Shown piece by piece: positions 10,204 through 19,648 of a DNA stretch of 64,000 nucleotides. Where the stretch lies: contig NZ_AUHY01000004.1 in NCBI RefSeq assembly GCF_000423425.1, positions 1 through 64,000 of the forward strand, read 5' to 3'. How positions within the stretch are numbered: position 1 is the first letter of the stretch; the number at the start of each line of letters is the position of its first letter. The position numbers were made by a program, and so were the translations under genes. The stretch is from Meiothermus rufus DSM 22234. Lineage in GTDB: Bacteria; Deinococcota; Deinococci; Deinococcales; Thermaceae. The notes below the pieces were generated by a model that had not been told where the DNA came from, ran no database searches, and saw only the letters and a list, made by a program, of their open reading frames with translations.

Positions 10204-11853
10204 ATGAAATACATCTTCGTAACCGGCGGCGTGGTCAGCAGCTTAGGTAAGGGCATCCTCACCTCCAGCCTGGGGGCCATCCTGCGCGGGCGCGGCTACC
10301 GGGTGACCGCCATCAAAATCGACCCCTATGTCAATGTAGACGCCGGCACCATGCGGCCTTATGAGCACGGAGAGGTCTTCGTCACCGGGGATGGGGCCGA
10401 AACTGACCTCGACATCGGCCATTACGAGCGTTTTTTGGATATTGATCTCGCCCGAGCCAACAACATCACCACCGGCCAGGTGTACCTGTCGGTCATCCAA
10501 AAGGAGCGGCGCGGGGAGTACCTCTCCCAGACCGTGCAGGTTATCCCCCACATCACCGACGAGATCAAAGAGCGCATCCGTCGCACCGCACAAGAGCAGA
10601 ACGCTGAAATTGTGGTGGTGGAGGTAGGGGGCACGGTAGGCGACATCGAGAGCCTGCCTTTTCTGGAGGCCATCCGCCAGTTCCAGTTCGACGAGGAAGA
10701 GCAGGACCTGATGTACCTGCACCTCACCTTGGTACCCTATCTGGCCACCTCGGAAGAGTTCAAAACCAAACCCACCCAGCACTCGGTCTCCACTCTTCGG
10801 GGGGTGGGTATCCAGCCCGATGTGCTGGTGCTGCGCTCCGACAAGATGGTGCCCGAGGATGTGCGGAAAAAGGTCGCCCTATTTACCAACCTGCACCCCG
10901 AGGAGGTTTTTAGTAGCCCCACGGTGGAGTTCCTCTACGAGATGCCACTGGTGCTGGAGGCACAGGGGCTAGGCCGGATGGTGGAGAAAAAGCTGGGCCT
11001 AAGGCCCATCCAACCCAACTTGAGCTTCTGGCAAAACGCGGTGCGCAAGCTCAAGGAGCCAGCCCACGAGGTCACGGTGGCCTTTGTGGGCAAGTACGTC
11101 AAAATGCCCGATGCCTACCTGAGCATTCTGGAAGGCTTTCGCCATGCCGGCATCGCCCACGATGCGCGGGTCAATGTGAAGTGGGTCAACGCCGAGGAGC
11201 TGACCGACCTGGCTCAGACCGCCCAGTGGCTAGGCGATGTGGATGGCATCCTGGTAGGGCCAGGCTTCGGCATTCGCGGGGTGGAGGGCAAGATACTAGC
11301 CGCCCGTTATGCCCGCGAGAACCGGGTGCCCTACTTCGGCATCTGCCTAGGGCTACAGGTAGCGGTCATTGAGTACGCCCGCCACGTGCTGGGCCTCGAG
11401 GGCGCGCACAGCACCGAGTTCGACCCCTACACCCCCTACCCGGTGATCGACCTGATGCCCGAGCAGCTCGAGGTCGAGGGCCTAGGCGGCACCATGCGGC
11501 TAGGCAACTGGCCCATGCGCATTCAACCCGGAACCCTTCTGCACAAGCTGTATGGCAAGGAACTGGTCCTCGAGCGACACCGCCACCGCTACGAGGTGAA
11601 CCCCCAGTACGTAGAACGCCTGGTCGAAGGTGGTCTGGTGGTCTCGGCGGTAACGCCCGGGGTGCAGGGGCGGGGCGAGGGCCTGGTCGAGGCCATTGAA
11701 CTCGCCGACCACCCTTTCTTTGTGGCTCTACAGGCCCACCCTGAGCTTTCCAGCCGCCCCATGCGGGTCTCCCCCCCCTTCTACGGCTTTATCGGGGCCG
11801 CCCTCGAGCGCAAACGGCACAGCTTGTTTCACCCCATAGGGCAGCCCCTCTAA
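10204..11853 (+). CDS. pyrG: CTP synthase (glutamine-hydrolysing)
   Basis: Makes CTP from UTP, ATP and glutamine. The 549-residue protein has the synthetase domain (GGVVSSLGKGI at the N-terminus, EVGGTVGDIES near residue 145) and the C-terminal class I glutamine amidotransferase with nucleophile Cys in FGICLGLQ (near 381) and the HPELSSRP catalytic His/Glu motif. ATG 10204 is used; a TTG two codons upstream is less likely. Single gene, transcribed toward the DUF815 gene. Confidence 0.96.
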   Translation: MKYIFVTGGVVSSLGKGILTSSLGAILRGRGYRVTAIKIDPYVNVDAGTMRPYEHGEVFVTGDGAETDLDIGHYERFLDIDLARANNITTGQVYLSVIQKERRGEYLSQTVQVIPHITDEIKERIRRTAQEQNAEIVVVEVGGTVGDIESLPFLEAIRQFQFDEEEQDLMYLHLTLVPYLATSEEFKTKPTQHSVSTLRGVGIQPDVLVLRSDKMVPEDVRKKVALFTNLHPEEVFSSPTVEFLYEMPLVLEAQGLGRMVEKKLGLRPIQPNLSFWQNAVRKLKEPAHEVTVAFVGKYVKMPDAYLSILEGFRHAGIAHDARVNVKWVNAEELTDLAQTAQWLGDVDGILVGPGFGIRGVEGKILAARYARENRVPYFGICLGLQVAVIEYARHVLGLEGAHSTEFDPYTPYPVIDLMPEQLEVEGLGGTMRLGNWPMRIQPGTLLHKLYGKELVLERHRHRYEVNPQYVERLVEGGLVVSAVTPGVQGRGEGLVEAIELADHPFFVALQAHPELSSRPMRVSPPFYGFIGAALERKRHSLFHPIGQPL

Positions 11854-11916
11854 CCCTACCCCGACTTCGCCGGGTGGGACTCTGACGGAGCGTGCGCCTT
11901 GAGGGCTTTGGCCCCC

Positions 11917-12984
11917 TCATAGTAGCTGCTGGACAAAATGCCGTGCGGTGCGGCCCGAGAAGCCCCGCCCCTCCAGGGCGAAGCGCAAGGCCGCCTGGCG
12001 GGTGGCCTCGTCGAGAGGGCACCCTAGGATGTGGGCCACCGCCTCGAGGTAAAGGGACTGGTCGAAGGGGGGGAAGGTCAACACCAGACCGAAGCGGTCG
12101 GCCAGAGCCAGCTTGTCCTGCAGGGTATCCCAGGCGGCAGGGTCGGGGGCGTGGGGGTCGGGCCGGTCGGCCCAGTGCTGGGCCACCAGGTTACGCCGGT
12201 TGGAGGTGGCCACCACCAGCACATTGGCAGGCTGCTGGTACACCGCCCCCTCCAAAAGAGCCTTGAGCCGGTGGAAACGGGCATCCTCGCTGGCAAAGGC
12301 CAGGTCGTCGAGGTAGAGCACAAAGCGGTAGGGTAGCAGGGCCAGCAAGGCCAGCAGAGCCGGAAGCTGCTCCAGCCCGTCGGCCAGCACCTCCACCAGC
12401 CGCAGCCCCCGCTCGGCGTACTGGGTGCGCAGGGCCTTGACCGAGGTCGACTTGCCCGAGCCTCGAGCCCCGTACAGCAGCATGGGCACCGCGGGTTTGC
12501 CCTCCAGGAAGCGCTCGGTGTTGGCCCGCAGGGCCGCGATCTGCCGGGCATAGCCCACCAGGTCGTCGAAGGATACCGGGTCAGGCCGGGCCACCGCCTG
12601 CATCCGGCCATCGTAGAGAAAGGCGGTATGGTAGGCGTAGATACCGTAGCCGTAGGTTCGGTATAGACGGGCTACCTCAGCCGCCGAACCCTGCAACAGC
12701 ACCTCTAGCGCGGCACTTTCCGCAGGGGTCGGGGCCCGCTGGCCAAAATCGGCGAAGGGGTGCTGCTGCCGCAGGCCCTTTAGCTCTTCTCGCAGCCGCC
12801 CTAGTTCCTGTTCGACCCAGGAGGCCAGCCCAGGGCTCAGGGGTTCCTCGAGGAGGCGCCGGGCCAGGGCCTCGTCGGCCAGGATGCGCTGGCTGAGCAC
12901 CCAGGCCCAGGGTTCCCCGGCGGGCAGCCGGGCTTGAAAGAGTTCGGTCAAAGGGGTGGGGCCAAGTGGAGGAAAAAGCCGCAT
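11917..12984 (-). CDS. DUF815-family ATPase
   Basis: A 355-residue protein with an AAA-type P-loop. Walker A is LLYGARGSGKST at about residues 170-181 and Walker B is VLYLDDLAF. Sensor-like ATSNRRNL follows, then a winged C-terminal region (GFSGRTARHFVQQL). This matches the DUF815 family of unknown cellular role. The N-terminal 150 residues are helical. TAATAT (12993-12998) lies eight bases before ATG 12984, a leaderless-type promoter. It is convergent with pyrG. Confidence 0.8.
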   Translation of the reverse strand: MRLFPPLGPTPLTELFQARLPAGEPWAWVLSQRILADEALARRLLEEPLSPGLASWVEQELGRLREELKGLRQQHPFADFGQRAPTPAESAALEVLLQGSAAEVARLYRTYGYGIYAYHTAFLYDGRMQAVARPDPVSFDDLVGYARQIAALRANTERFLEGKPAVPMLLYGARGSGKSTSVKALRTQYAERGLRLVEVLADGLEQLPALLALLALLPYRFVLYLDDLAFASEDARFHRLKALLEGAVYQQPANVLVVATSNRRNLVAQHWADRPDPHAPDPAAWDTLQDKLALADRFGLVLTFPPFDQSLYLEAVAHILGCPLDEATRQAALRFALEGRGFSGRTARHFVQQLL

Positions 12985-13109
12985 CGCTGGCTATATTACC
13001 CACCCTTCCCCGGCTTACAAAATGCCCACACCGGGCCCGCGCCACTGGTCAAGGGCGGTGAGCGGAGGAATGCGCTCGAGGCCCTCTACCGCTGTGGCAC
13101 ATTTTGAAT

Positions 13110-13379
13110 ATGGGGCACATTTCTATTCAGCACACCATACAGCTTGGGGTGCGGGGCCGCCTGGTGCTCCCCGCTGCCGTGCGCAGGGCCTTGGGTCTGC
13201 GGGAAGGCGACCGGCTGGTGCTCCGCCTGCGCGAGGATGGGGTCATCGAGCTAGTGGGGGCTAGGGAGGTGGTGCGGGAAAGCAAGGGCCTGCTGGGCCG
13301 CCTATACCCCGACCTGAAGGGCAAAGCCCTAGCCCAGGAACTCCTCCAAGACCGCCGTAGGGAGGCCCTGCAGGAATGA
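13110..13379 (+). CDS. vapB: AbrB/MazE-type antitoxin
   Basis: The first 50 residues form an AbrB/MazE swapped-hairpin DNA-binding domain (LGVRGRLVLPAAVRRALGLREGDRLVL), and the tail should wrap the toxin. ATG 13110 gives 89 residues; a TTG two codons upstream is the alternative. Its stop overlaps the next ATG (ATGA), so the pair is translationally coupled. Such antitoxins neutralise the PIN toxin and repress their own promoter. Confidence 0.85.
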   Translation: MGHISIQHTIQLGVRGRLVLPAAVRRALGLREGDRLVLRLREDGVIELVGAREVVRESKGLLGRLYPDLKGKALAQELLQDRRREALQE

Positions 13380-13774
13380 GGGTGGTACTGGATGCCTCGG
13401 CCTTCTTAGCTTATTTGAACCAAGAACCAGGAGCTGAGGAAGTCGCCCGGCAAATGGTAGGGGGAGGTTTCATCAGCGCGGTCAACCTGGCCGAGGTCTA
13501 CAGCAAGGTGGCGGAATGGGGCCAGGACGCGCACCTGCTGGAGGAGGCACTGGTGCGCCAGGGGGTGCTGGGGGGCGTGGTGGAGGTGGTGCCCTTCCGC
13601 TCGGAGGATGCGCTAGCCGCAGCGGCCTTGCGCCCGCTGACCAAGGTCCAGGAGCTATCCCTGGGCGACCGGGTCTGTCTGGCGCTGGCCCATAGGCTCA
13701 AGCTACCGGTTCTCACCACCGATGCCGCCTGGCAGCAGATAGCGGTTGGGGTGGAGATCCAGGTGGTGCGTTAG
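13376..13774 (+). CDS. vapC: VapC-type PIN-domain toxin (ribonuclease)
   Basis: A 132-residue PIN nuclease. The acidic metal-binding residues are all in place: Asp6 (VVLDAS), Glu40 (NLAEVY), an Asp in LSLGDRVCLALA near 98, and Asp in LTTDAAW near 116. The family cleaves tRNA or rRNA when not bound by antitoxin. It starts four bases inside the antitoxin gene. The pair looks intact and is probably an active toxin-antitoxin module. Confidence 0.88.
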   Translation: MRVVLDASAFLAYLNQEPGAEEVARQMVGGGFISAVNLAEVYSKVAEWGQDAHLLEEALVRQGVLGGVVEVVPFRSEDALAAAALRPLTKVQELSLGDRVCLALAHRLKLPVLTTDAAWQQIAVGVEIQVVR

Positions 13775-14222
13775 GGCCGCCGGCATGGCAAGACCTCGGC
13801 TAAAAGAGCCTCCTGCGCCCTACTACCGATGGGCAGTGTCTTTCTGAGCTGAGCTTTACTACCCTGACTCCGGTAGCGGCGGGTGCGGTGGGAGTTGCCG
13901 CGGCTGTCCCTCGCGGAGGCCTCCCCCTCTATGCTGGGGTTTTGCGCCCAGTACAGGACTTCGGCCCGGCCGTTCATGCCAGGCAGCGGTCGGCCTGAGG
14001 AGGCTAAAATGGCAACATACTAGAAAGCCAAGCATCCACCCACACAGGCCCCTCGAGCCTTGCCAAAAAGGTTTTGCCGAGGGCCTGCTGCTACCCGCCA
14101 GAAAGCCCCCCAAGGAAGCCTGCCCCTCTACGAGGGGGGGCTGATCCTGGCCCTCACGGTCTGTCCGCACCTGTGGGGCTGGCGCCACCTCTGCAGGTGC
14201 GGCTGTGGCGATAGGGCTCGAG
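13775..14222. other. Intergenic stretch, no gene recognised
   Basis: About 450 bases after vapC. Open frames on both strands are rich in Pro, Arg and Gly and carry no motif or ribosome binding site. CTCGAG occurs twice here, near 14051 and 14216. No RNA or repeat was recognised. Confidence 0.5.
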
Positions 14223-15266
14223 TCAGACCTTCCCCTTGTCCATAGCCCTGTCCAGCATCTGCCCCACCTCGCGGATGAGCTGGATCAGCAGCCCGAAGCG
14301 GGCATCTTTGCTCAGGCCCTTCACATAGCGGGCGTAGATCTGCTGCATGATGACCCCCACCTTAAAAAGGCCAAACACGTAGTAGAACACCACGCCCGAA
14401 AGGTCGCGCCCGGTTCTTTCGGCGTAGTGCTGCACCAGCTCGGCTCGAGTCAGGTTGCCGGGCAGGTGGGTCAGGCCAAAGCTTTTTAGCCCCGGCGGGT
14501 CGCCCTCTTCGGCCCAGTAGGCCAGGGTGGTGCCCAGGTCCATCAGGGGGTCGCCAATGGTGGCCATCTCCCAGTCCAGCACGGCCACCACCCGTTCCAG
14601 CGCGGGGTCGAAGATCAGATTGTCGTACTTGAAGTCGTTGTGGATCAGGGCTGCCCCCGACTCGGGCTGCAGGTGTTCGGCCAGCCAGGCCATGGCCCGC
14701 TCCATGCCGGGAATGTGCTCGGTGCGGGCGTTCTGGTAGCGCTGGCTCCAACCTTCCACCTGCCGGCGCACGTACCCTTCGGGCTTGCCCAGGTCGGCCA
14801 GGCCAGCCTGGCGGTAGTCGAGGGCGTGCAGCTCCACCAAAGCCTCCAGCGCAGCCAGGGAAAGCTGTCGCATGCGCGGCGGGGTCAGACTTTCTAAGGG
14901 CTCATTGCGCAGGATAACCCCCTGAAGCCGCTCCATCAGGTAAAAAGGTGCCCCCATCACCCCTTCGTCGGGGCAGTACAGCACGGGCCGGGGCACCTTG
15001 GGGTAATGGGGGTACAGGGCCGAGAGGATGCGGTACTCCCGGCCCATATCGTGGGCGCTTTTGATCTGGGCCCCAAAGGGTGGGCGGCGCAGCACCAGTT
15101 CCTGCTGGCCCAGGCGCACAAGATAGGTCAGGTTGGAGTAGCCTTTGGGAAACTGCCACACCTCGAGGTTTTCCCAGGCCCCTGGCAGGTTTTCCCGCAA
15201 GTAGGCCTCTAAGCGGGCGGTGTCCAGTTCCTCACCAGGCCGGATGGGGCTGGGCTGGTCGATCAT
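14223..15266 (-). CDS. Aminoglycoside-phosphotransferase-like kinase (ACAD10/11 type)
   Basis: A 347-residue APH-fold kinase. The catalytic loop is LIHNDFKYDNL (HxDxxxxN) and the metal Asp lies in AVLDWEMATIGDP. The acyl-CoA dehydrogenase seven bases upstream is the same pairing that is fused in animal ACAD10/ACAD11, which phosphorylate and then dehydrate 4-hydroxyacyl-CoAs. That role is a good guess from context, not proof. ATG 15266 is preceded by GAGGG. Confidence 0.85.
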   Translation of the reverse strand: MIDQPSPIRPGEELDTARLEAYLRENLPGAWENLEVWQFPKGYSNLTYLVRLGQQELVLRRPPFGAQIKSAHDMGREYRILSALYPHYPKVPRPVLYCPDEGVMGAPFYLMERLQGVILRNEPLESLTPPRMRQLSLAALEALVELHALDYRQAGLADLGKPEGYVRRQVEGWSQRYQNARTEHIPGMERAMAWLAEHLQPESGAALIHNDFKYDNLIFDPALERVVAVLDWEMATIGDPLMDLGTTLAYWAEEGDPPGLKSFGLTHLPGNLTRAELVQHYAERTGRDLSGVVFYYVFGLFKVGVIMQQIYARYVKGLSKDARFGLLIQLIREVGQMLDRAMDKGKV

Positions 15267-15273
15267 GGCACCC

Positions 15274-16452
15274 TCACAAGGCCACCTCGAGGCCGTACTT
15301 CTTCAGCTCGGCCCGGGCCACCACGGTCTTGTGCACCTCGTCGGCCCCATCGTAGATGCGGGCAGCCCGCTCGTGGCGGTAGAAGAAGGCCAGCAAAAGA
15401 TCATCGGACAGGCCCAGCCCCCCATGGACCTGGATAGCCCGGTCCACCGCCCGCTGCAAGACCCCCGCCACGAAAAACTTGATGAGCGAGATTTCCACCC
15501 GGGCCCGCTCGGCCCCCTCGGCTTCCACCTTGTGGGCGGCATCCAGCACCATCAGCCGGGCCGCGTGCACCTCGGCCTTAGTCTCGGCAATGAGGTGCTG
15601 GATGGCCTGCTTGGAGCCCAGGGGCTGGCCTGGGGCCAGCTCGCGCCGGGCGGCATAGGCGCACATCATCTCCAAGCAGCGCTGGGCGATGCCCACCCAG
15701 CGCATACAGTGGTGTATCCGCCCAGGCCCCAGCCGCTCCTGGGCGATGGCAAAGCCCTTGCCCCTGGGGCCCAGTAGGTTTTCCGCCGGCACCCGCACCC
15801 CTTCCAAGCGCAGCTCGGAATGGCTCATCCAGCCCTGGCCCTCCTCCCCCATCACCGGAATCTTGCGCACCGGCACCAGCCCTGGGGTATCGGTAGGCAC
15901 GATAATCTGGCTGGCCCGGGCGTAGGGGCTGGGGGCCTCGGGGTCGGTCATGGCCATCACAATCACGAAGGCCGCCCCCTCGAGGCCGGTGGTATACCAC
16001 TTGTGCCCGTGGATCACCCACTCATCCCCTTGCAAAACCGCCCGGGTCTCCATCCAGGCCGGATTAGAGCCGGGGCGCTCCGGCTCGGTCATGGCGAAGG
16101 CGCTGCGAATGCGCCCTTCGGCCAGGGGCTTCAGGTAGCGGGCCTGCTGCTCCGGGCTGCCGTGCCTGAGCAGCACCTCCATATTGCCGATGTCCGGGGC
16201 CTGGGTGTTGAAGACGTAGTGCCCCAGGGGGCTCTGGCCCAACACCTCGCTCCAGCGGGCAAACTCGCCCAGGCCCAGGCCCAGCCCCCAGGGGGGTGGC
16301 AATGGGGGCAACCACCAGCCCCGCGCCCTGACCTCCTGGCGCAAGGCCAGTAGCTCGGGCTCCACCGCAGCAAACCCTTCTCGCAAAAACCGCGCCTCGA
16401 GCGGGAATATCCGCTCCTGCACAAACGCCTGTACCGCCTCGAGGGGGTGCAT
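15274..16452 (-). CDS. Acyl-CoA dehydrogenase
   Basis: A 392-residue flavoprotein of the acyl-CoA dehydrogenase family. It has the mid-domain FAMTEPE motif, WYTTGLEGAAF, and the C-terminal QVHGGLGLSDD. The second motif of classical enzymes is replaced by ACAD10/11-like features, consistent with hydroxyacyl-CoA metabolism with the downstream kinase. TAAACT (16461-16466, minus strand) lies eight bases before the ATG, so the two-gene operon appears to be transcribed leaderless from here. Confidence 0.9.
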   Translation of the reverse strand: MHPLEAVQAFVQERIFPLEARFLREGFAAVEPELLALRQEVRARGWWLPPLPPPWGLGLGLGEFARWSEVLGQSPLGHYVFNTQAPDIGNMEVLLRHGSPEQQARYLKPLAEGRIRSAFAMTEPERPGSNPAWMETRAVLQGDEWVIHGHKWYTTGLEGAAFVIVMAMTDPEAPSPYARASQIIVPTDTPGLVPVRKIPVMGEEGQGWMSHSELRLEGVRVPAENLLGPRGKGFAIAQERLGPGRIHHCMRWVGIAQRCLEMMCAYAARRELAPGQPLGSKQAIQHLIAETKAEVHAARLMVLDAAHKVEAEGAERARVEISLIKFFVAGVLQRAVDRAIQVHGGLGLSDDLLLAFFYRHERAARIYDGADEVHKTVVARAELKKYGLEVAL

Positions 16453-16523
16453 TTGTACTTAGTTTAAAGCGAGTTTTTCAAGCCGTCCACCCGCAAAGCA
16501 GGCCCCATGCGGCACTCGGGGGC

Positions 16524-16826
16524 TCAAACTTCCAGCCAAACCTGACCCTGCTCTATTCGGGTCTTGTAGGCCTTGACCGGACGGGGCGCGGGTAGGGTGG
16601 CCTTGCCGGTGCGCAGGTTGAAGCGGGCCCCATGGCGCGTACAACGGATGGTCTCCCCCTCGACCGGCCCGTCGGAGAGAGGATTTTTGTCGTGGGTGCA
16701 GATGTCGGAAATGGCGAAAACCTCCTCCCCGGTATAGATCAGCAACACTGGGGTTTTCTCCTCCTCCACCCGCACCACCAGGCGGCCATTCTGGAATTCC
16801 TCGAGCTTAGCCACTGGAATCCACAT
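16524..16826 (-). CDS. Rieske-type [2Fe-2S] ferredoxin
   Basis: A 100-residue soluble protein with the Rieske ligands CTH (ICTHDKNPL) and CTRH (IRCTRHGARF), as in small NirD/BphF-like ferredoxins. It lies 64 bases after sufD on the same strand, with a CCCCGG/CCGGGG hairpin in the gap. It may carry electrons for the Suf machinery or be a client; the partner cannot be told from sequence. ATG 16826 follows TAGGTGAG. Confidence 0.88.
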   Translation of the reverse strand: MWIPVAKLEEFQNGRLVVRVEEEKTPVLLIYTGEEVFAISDICTHDKNPLSDGPVEGETIRCTRHGARFNLRTGKATLPAPRPVKAYKTRIEQGQVWLEV

Positions 16827-16890
16827 ATCTCACCTACCAGAACCCCGGAGGCTGCGACCCCCGGGGCTTCCAAAGGCCATCCACCAAACC

Positions 16891-18225
16891 CTATATCCGC
16901 ACCTTTTCCTCGATGATGCTCTCGATGTACTGGCGCAAAGGTTCAATGGGAATACGGGTCAGCACATCGGTCATGTGGCCCTTGACCAGAATCTGCTGGG
17001 CCATGTGGCGGGGCAAGCCTCGGCTCATCAGGTAGAAAAGCTCCTCGGGGGCTACCGGTGCGGTGGAGGAACCGTGGGAGCAGCGCACGTCGTTGGCGCC
17101 AATCTCGAGCTGGGGCACACTGTCGGCCCGGGCCTCCGCCGAGAGCAGCAGGTTGCGGTTGGTCTGGTAGGCATCGGTTTTCTGGGCTCCTTGCGCCACC
17201 TTGATCAACCCAGCGTAGACCGTGCGGCTCTGATCCTTGGCCGCGCCTTTGTAGAGCACGTCGGAGTGGGCGTGGTCGGCCACGTGGTGCTGCAGGGTGT
17301 AGTGGTCCACATGCTCGGTGCCCGAGGTAAAGTACAGGCCCAGCATCTCCGAGAAAGACCCCGGCCCCAGCATCTCCGACTGCACCTCGGCCCGGCTCAG
17401 GCTCGAGCCCATGTTCACCACCAGGTCGTTGAGGGTGGCATCCCGCTGGAGGAGGGCCCGCTGGCGGTGGAAGTGGTAGAAGCCGCGGCCCAGCAGCTGG
17501 ATGTGGGCGTGGCGCACCTTGGCCCCATCGGCTAGCACGATCTCGGTAGCCGAGGTGTTCACCGAAGGGGGCACCTGGCTGGGCGAGAGGTACTCTTCGA
17601 TGTACACCGCCTGGCTGTGGGCCTCGGCCACAATCAGGGTACGCGAGCCCGAGAGCTGGCCCCCTTCCAGGTACTTAAACACCCCCAGCGGCTTGCTGAA
17701 GGCCACATTTTTGGGAACGTATAGAAAGACCCCGTGGGTGAAAAACGCCGCATTGAGAGCGGGAATCTTGGCGTTCTCCGGGCGGTTTTGCTGGGGGCCC
17801 ACCCAATCGGCCCAGTTCACCGCCTTGAAAAGATGGGCCTCGAGCAGGTCAGGATACTGGGCCAGGGCCTGGTGCAGGCTGGTGAGGATAACCCCTTGCT
17901 GCCGTAGCTCCTCGGGCAGCTCGAGGTGCACCAGCTCAGCCCCCACAAACACCGCATAGCCCGCCAGCTGGGCCTGGGCCAGCCGATCCCGCACCGCTTG
18001 AGGAATGGCCTTGGGCTTACCTGTTGGCAGCTCGAGGGGTAGCTCCTCGAAGGGCACCTCGGTGATGTCGGTGTACTTCCACTCCTCGGTGCGGGGGGTG
18101 GGGTAGGGCAGCTTGGCAAAGGTCTCCCAGGCCGCCAAGCGCTTTTGCAAAAGCCACCTGGGCTCGCCCAGCTTGGCCGAGACCTCGATCACCTGGTCGC
18201 GGGAAAGAGCTGCTGTGCGTTCCAT
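16891..18225 (-). CDS. sufD: Fe-S cluster assembly protein SufD
   Basis: Partner of SufB and SufC in the SufBC2D scaffold that builds Fe-S clusters. The C-terminal region (SHGSSTAPVAPEELFYLMSRGLPRHMAQ) is typical of the SufBD family. ATG 18225 gives 444 residues and follows the sufB stop by one base; the longer frame would run back into sufB. Third gene of sufC-sufB-sufD. Confidence 0.95.
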   Translation of the reverse strand: MERTAALSRDQVIEVSAKLGEPRWLLQKRLAAWETFAKLPYPTPRTEEWKYTDITEVPFEELPLELPTGKPKAIPQAVRDRLAQAQLAGYAVFVGAELVHLELPEELRQQGVILTSLHQALAQYPDLLEAHLFKAVNWADWVGPQQNRPENAKIPALNAAFFTHGVFLYVPKNVAFSKPLGVFKYLEGGQLSGSRTLIVAEAHSQAVYIEEYLSPSQVPPSVNTSATEIVLADGAKVRHAHIQLLGRGFYHFHRQRALLQRDATLNDLVVNMGSSLSRAEVQSEMLGPGSFSEMLGLYFTSGTEHVDHYTLQHHVADHAHSDVLYKGAAKDQSRTVYAGLIKVAQGAQKTDAYQTNRNLLLSAEARADSVPQLEIGANDVRCSHGSSTAPVAPEELFYLMSRGLPRHMAQQILVKGHMTDVLTRIPIEPLRQYIESIIEEKVRI

Positions 18226-18226
18226 G

Positions 18227-19636
18227 CTAACCCACCGACCCTTCCATCTCCAGTTCAATCAGCTTGTTCAACTCCACGGCGTACTCCAGCGGCAACTCCT
18301 TGGCCACCGGCTCGATGAAACCCCGCACGATCAGGGCCGCCGCCTCATCCTCGGGCAGACCCCGGCTTTGCAGATAGAAGATCTGCTCGTCGTTGAGGCG
18401 GCTCACCGTAGCCTCGTGGCCTACGGTGGCGGTATCGTCCTCGATCTCCATGTAGGGGTAGGTATCGGTGCGCGACTCCTCGTTGATGAGCAAAGCGTCG
18501 CATTCCACGTTCACCTTGACGTGCTTGGCCCCCTCATAGACCCGGATCAGGCCGCGGTAGCTGCTGCGGCCCGAGCCTTTGGAGATGCTCTTGGACACGA
18601 TGGAGCCACCCGTATGGGGCGCAGCAAAAATGAGTTTGCCCCCGGCGTCTTGGTGCTGGCCGCTGCTCGCGAAGGCAATGGAGAGGATGTCCGAGCGGGC
18701 CCCTTCCTCCACCAGGTAGGAGGAGGGGTACTTCATGGTCACCTTGGAGCCTAGGTTGCCATCCAGCCACATGTGGTAGGCGTCTTTCTTGACCAAGGCC
18801 CGTTGGGTCACCAGGTTGTACATGTTGTGCGGCCAGTTCTGAATGGTGGTGTAGCGGCTCCTGGCCCCTTCGTTCACCACAATCTCGATGACCCCCGAGT
18901 GGAAGGAGTCGGTGGTGTAGACCGGGGCCGTGCAGCCTTCGATGTAATGAACCTCGGCGCCCTCATCCACGATGATGATGGTTCGCTCGAACTGGCCCAG
19001 CTCCGCGGTGTTGACCCGGAAGTAGGCCTGCAGGGGGAGTTCCACCTTGACCCCCTTGGGCACATACACAAACGAGCCGCCCGACCAGACCGCCGAGTTG
19101 AGCGCGGCGTATTTGTTATCCTCCGGCGGTACCACGGTGGCGAAGTACTCACGGAACAAATCCTCGTGCTGCTTGAGGCCCTCCTCGATGGAGACGAAAA
19201 TTACCCCCAGGCGCTTTAGCTCCTCCCGCACCTGGTGGTAGACCATCTCCGAATCGTACTGCGCCCCCACCCCTGCCAGCACCTTGCGCTCAGCCTCGGG
19301 GATGCCCAACCGCTCGTAGGTTTTGCGAATCTCCTCGGGCACCTCCTCCCAGCTCGTGGCGTCGCGCTTCTCGGTGGGCTTGGCGTAAAAGTAAATCTCG
19401 TCCATGTTGAGCCCCGAAAGGTCGGGGCCCCAGGTGGGCACCGGCTTGGACTGGTAAATTTCTAGGGCTTTGAGGCGGAACTCGAGCATCCAGGCGGGCT
19501 CGTCCTTGTGGTAGCTGATGGCCTCCACCACCCGGCGGCTCAGCCCCTTTTCCGCCTTCCATACCGGCTTCACCTCGTCCACGAAGCCGTACTTGTACTC
19601 GCTGCCTATCTGTTCGATTTCCAGAGTGTCGGACAT
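18227..19636 (-). CDS. sufB: Fe-S cluster assembly protein SufB
   Basis: Scaffold subunit on which the cluster forms. 469 residues, full length, with the SufB-specific GGSFVYVPKGVKVELPLQAY, EGCTAPVYT (conserved Cys) and the C-terminal GHEATVSRLNDEQIFYLQSRG. It follows sufC by 12 bases. Confidence 0.97.
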   Translation of the reverse strand: MSDTLEIEQIGSEYKYGFVDEVKPVWKAEKGLSRRVVEAISYHKDEPAWMLEFRLKALEIYQSKPVPTWGPDLSGLNMDEIYFYAKPTEKRDATSWEEVPEEIRKTYERLGIPEAERKVLAGVGAQYDSEMVYHQVREELKRLGVIFVSIEEGLKQHEDLFREYFATVVPPEDNKYAALNSAVWSGGSFVYVPKGVKVELPLQAYFRVNTAELGQFERTIIIVDEGAEVHYIEGCTAPVYTTDSFHSGVIEIVVNEGARSRYTTIQNWPHNMYNLVTQRALVKKDAYHMWLDGNLGSKVTMKYPSSYLVEEGARSDILSIAFASSGQHQDAGGKLIFAAPHTGGSIVSKSISKGSGRSSYRGLIRVYEGAKHVKVNVECDALLINEESRTDTYPYMEIEDDTATVGHEATVSRLNDEQIFYLQSRGLPEDEAAALIVRGFIEPVAKELPLEYAVELNKLIELEMEGSVG

Positions 19637-19648
19637 ATCGACCTCGCC

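Noticed and set aside
13859-14188. 109-codon minus-strand frame
   Set aside because: No ribosome binding site, no motif, low-complexity Pro/Arg/Gly content.
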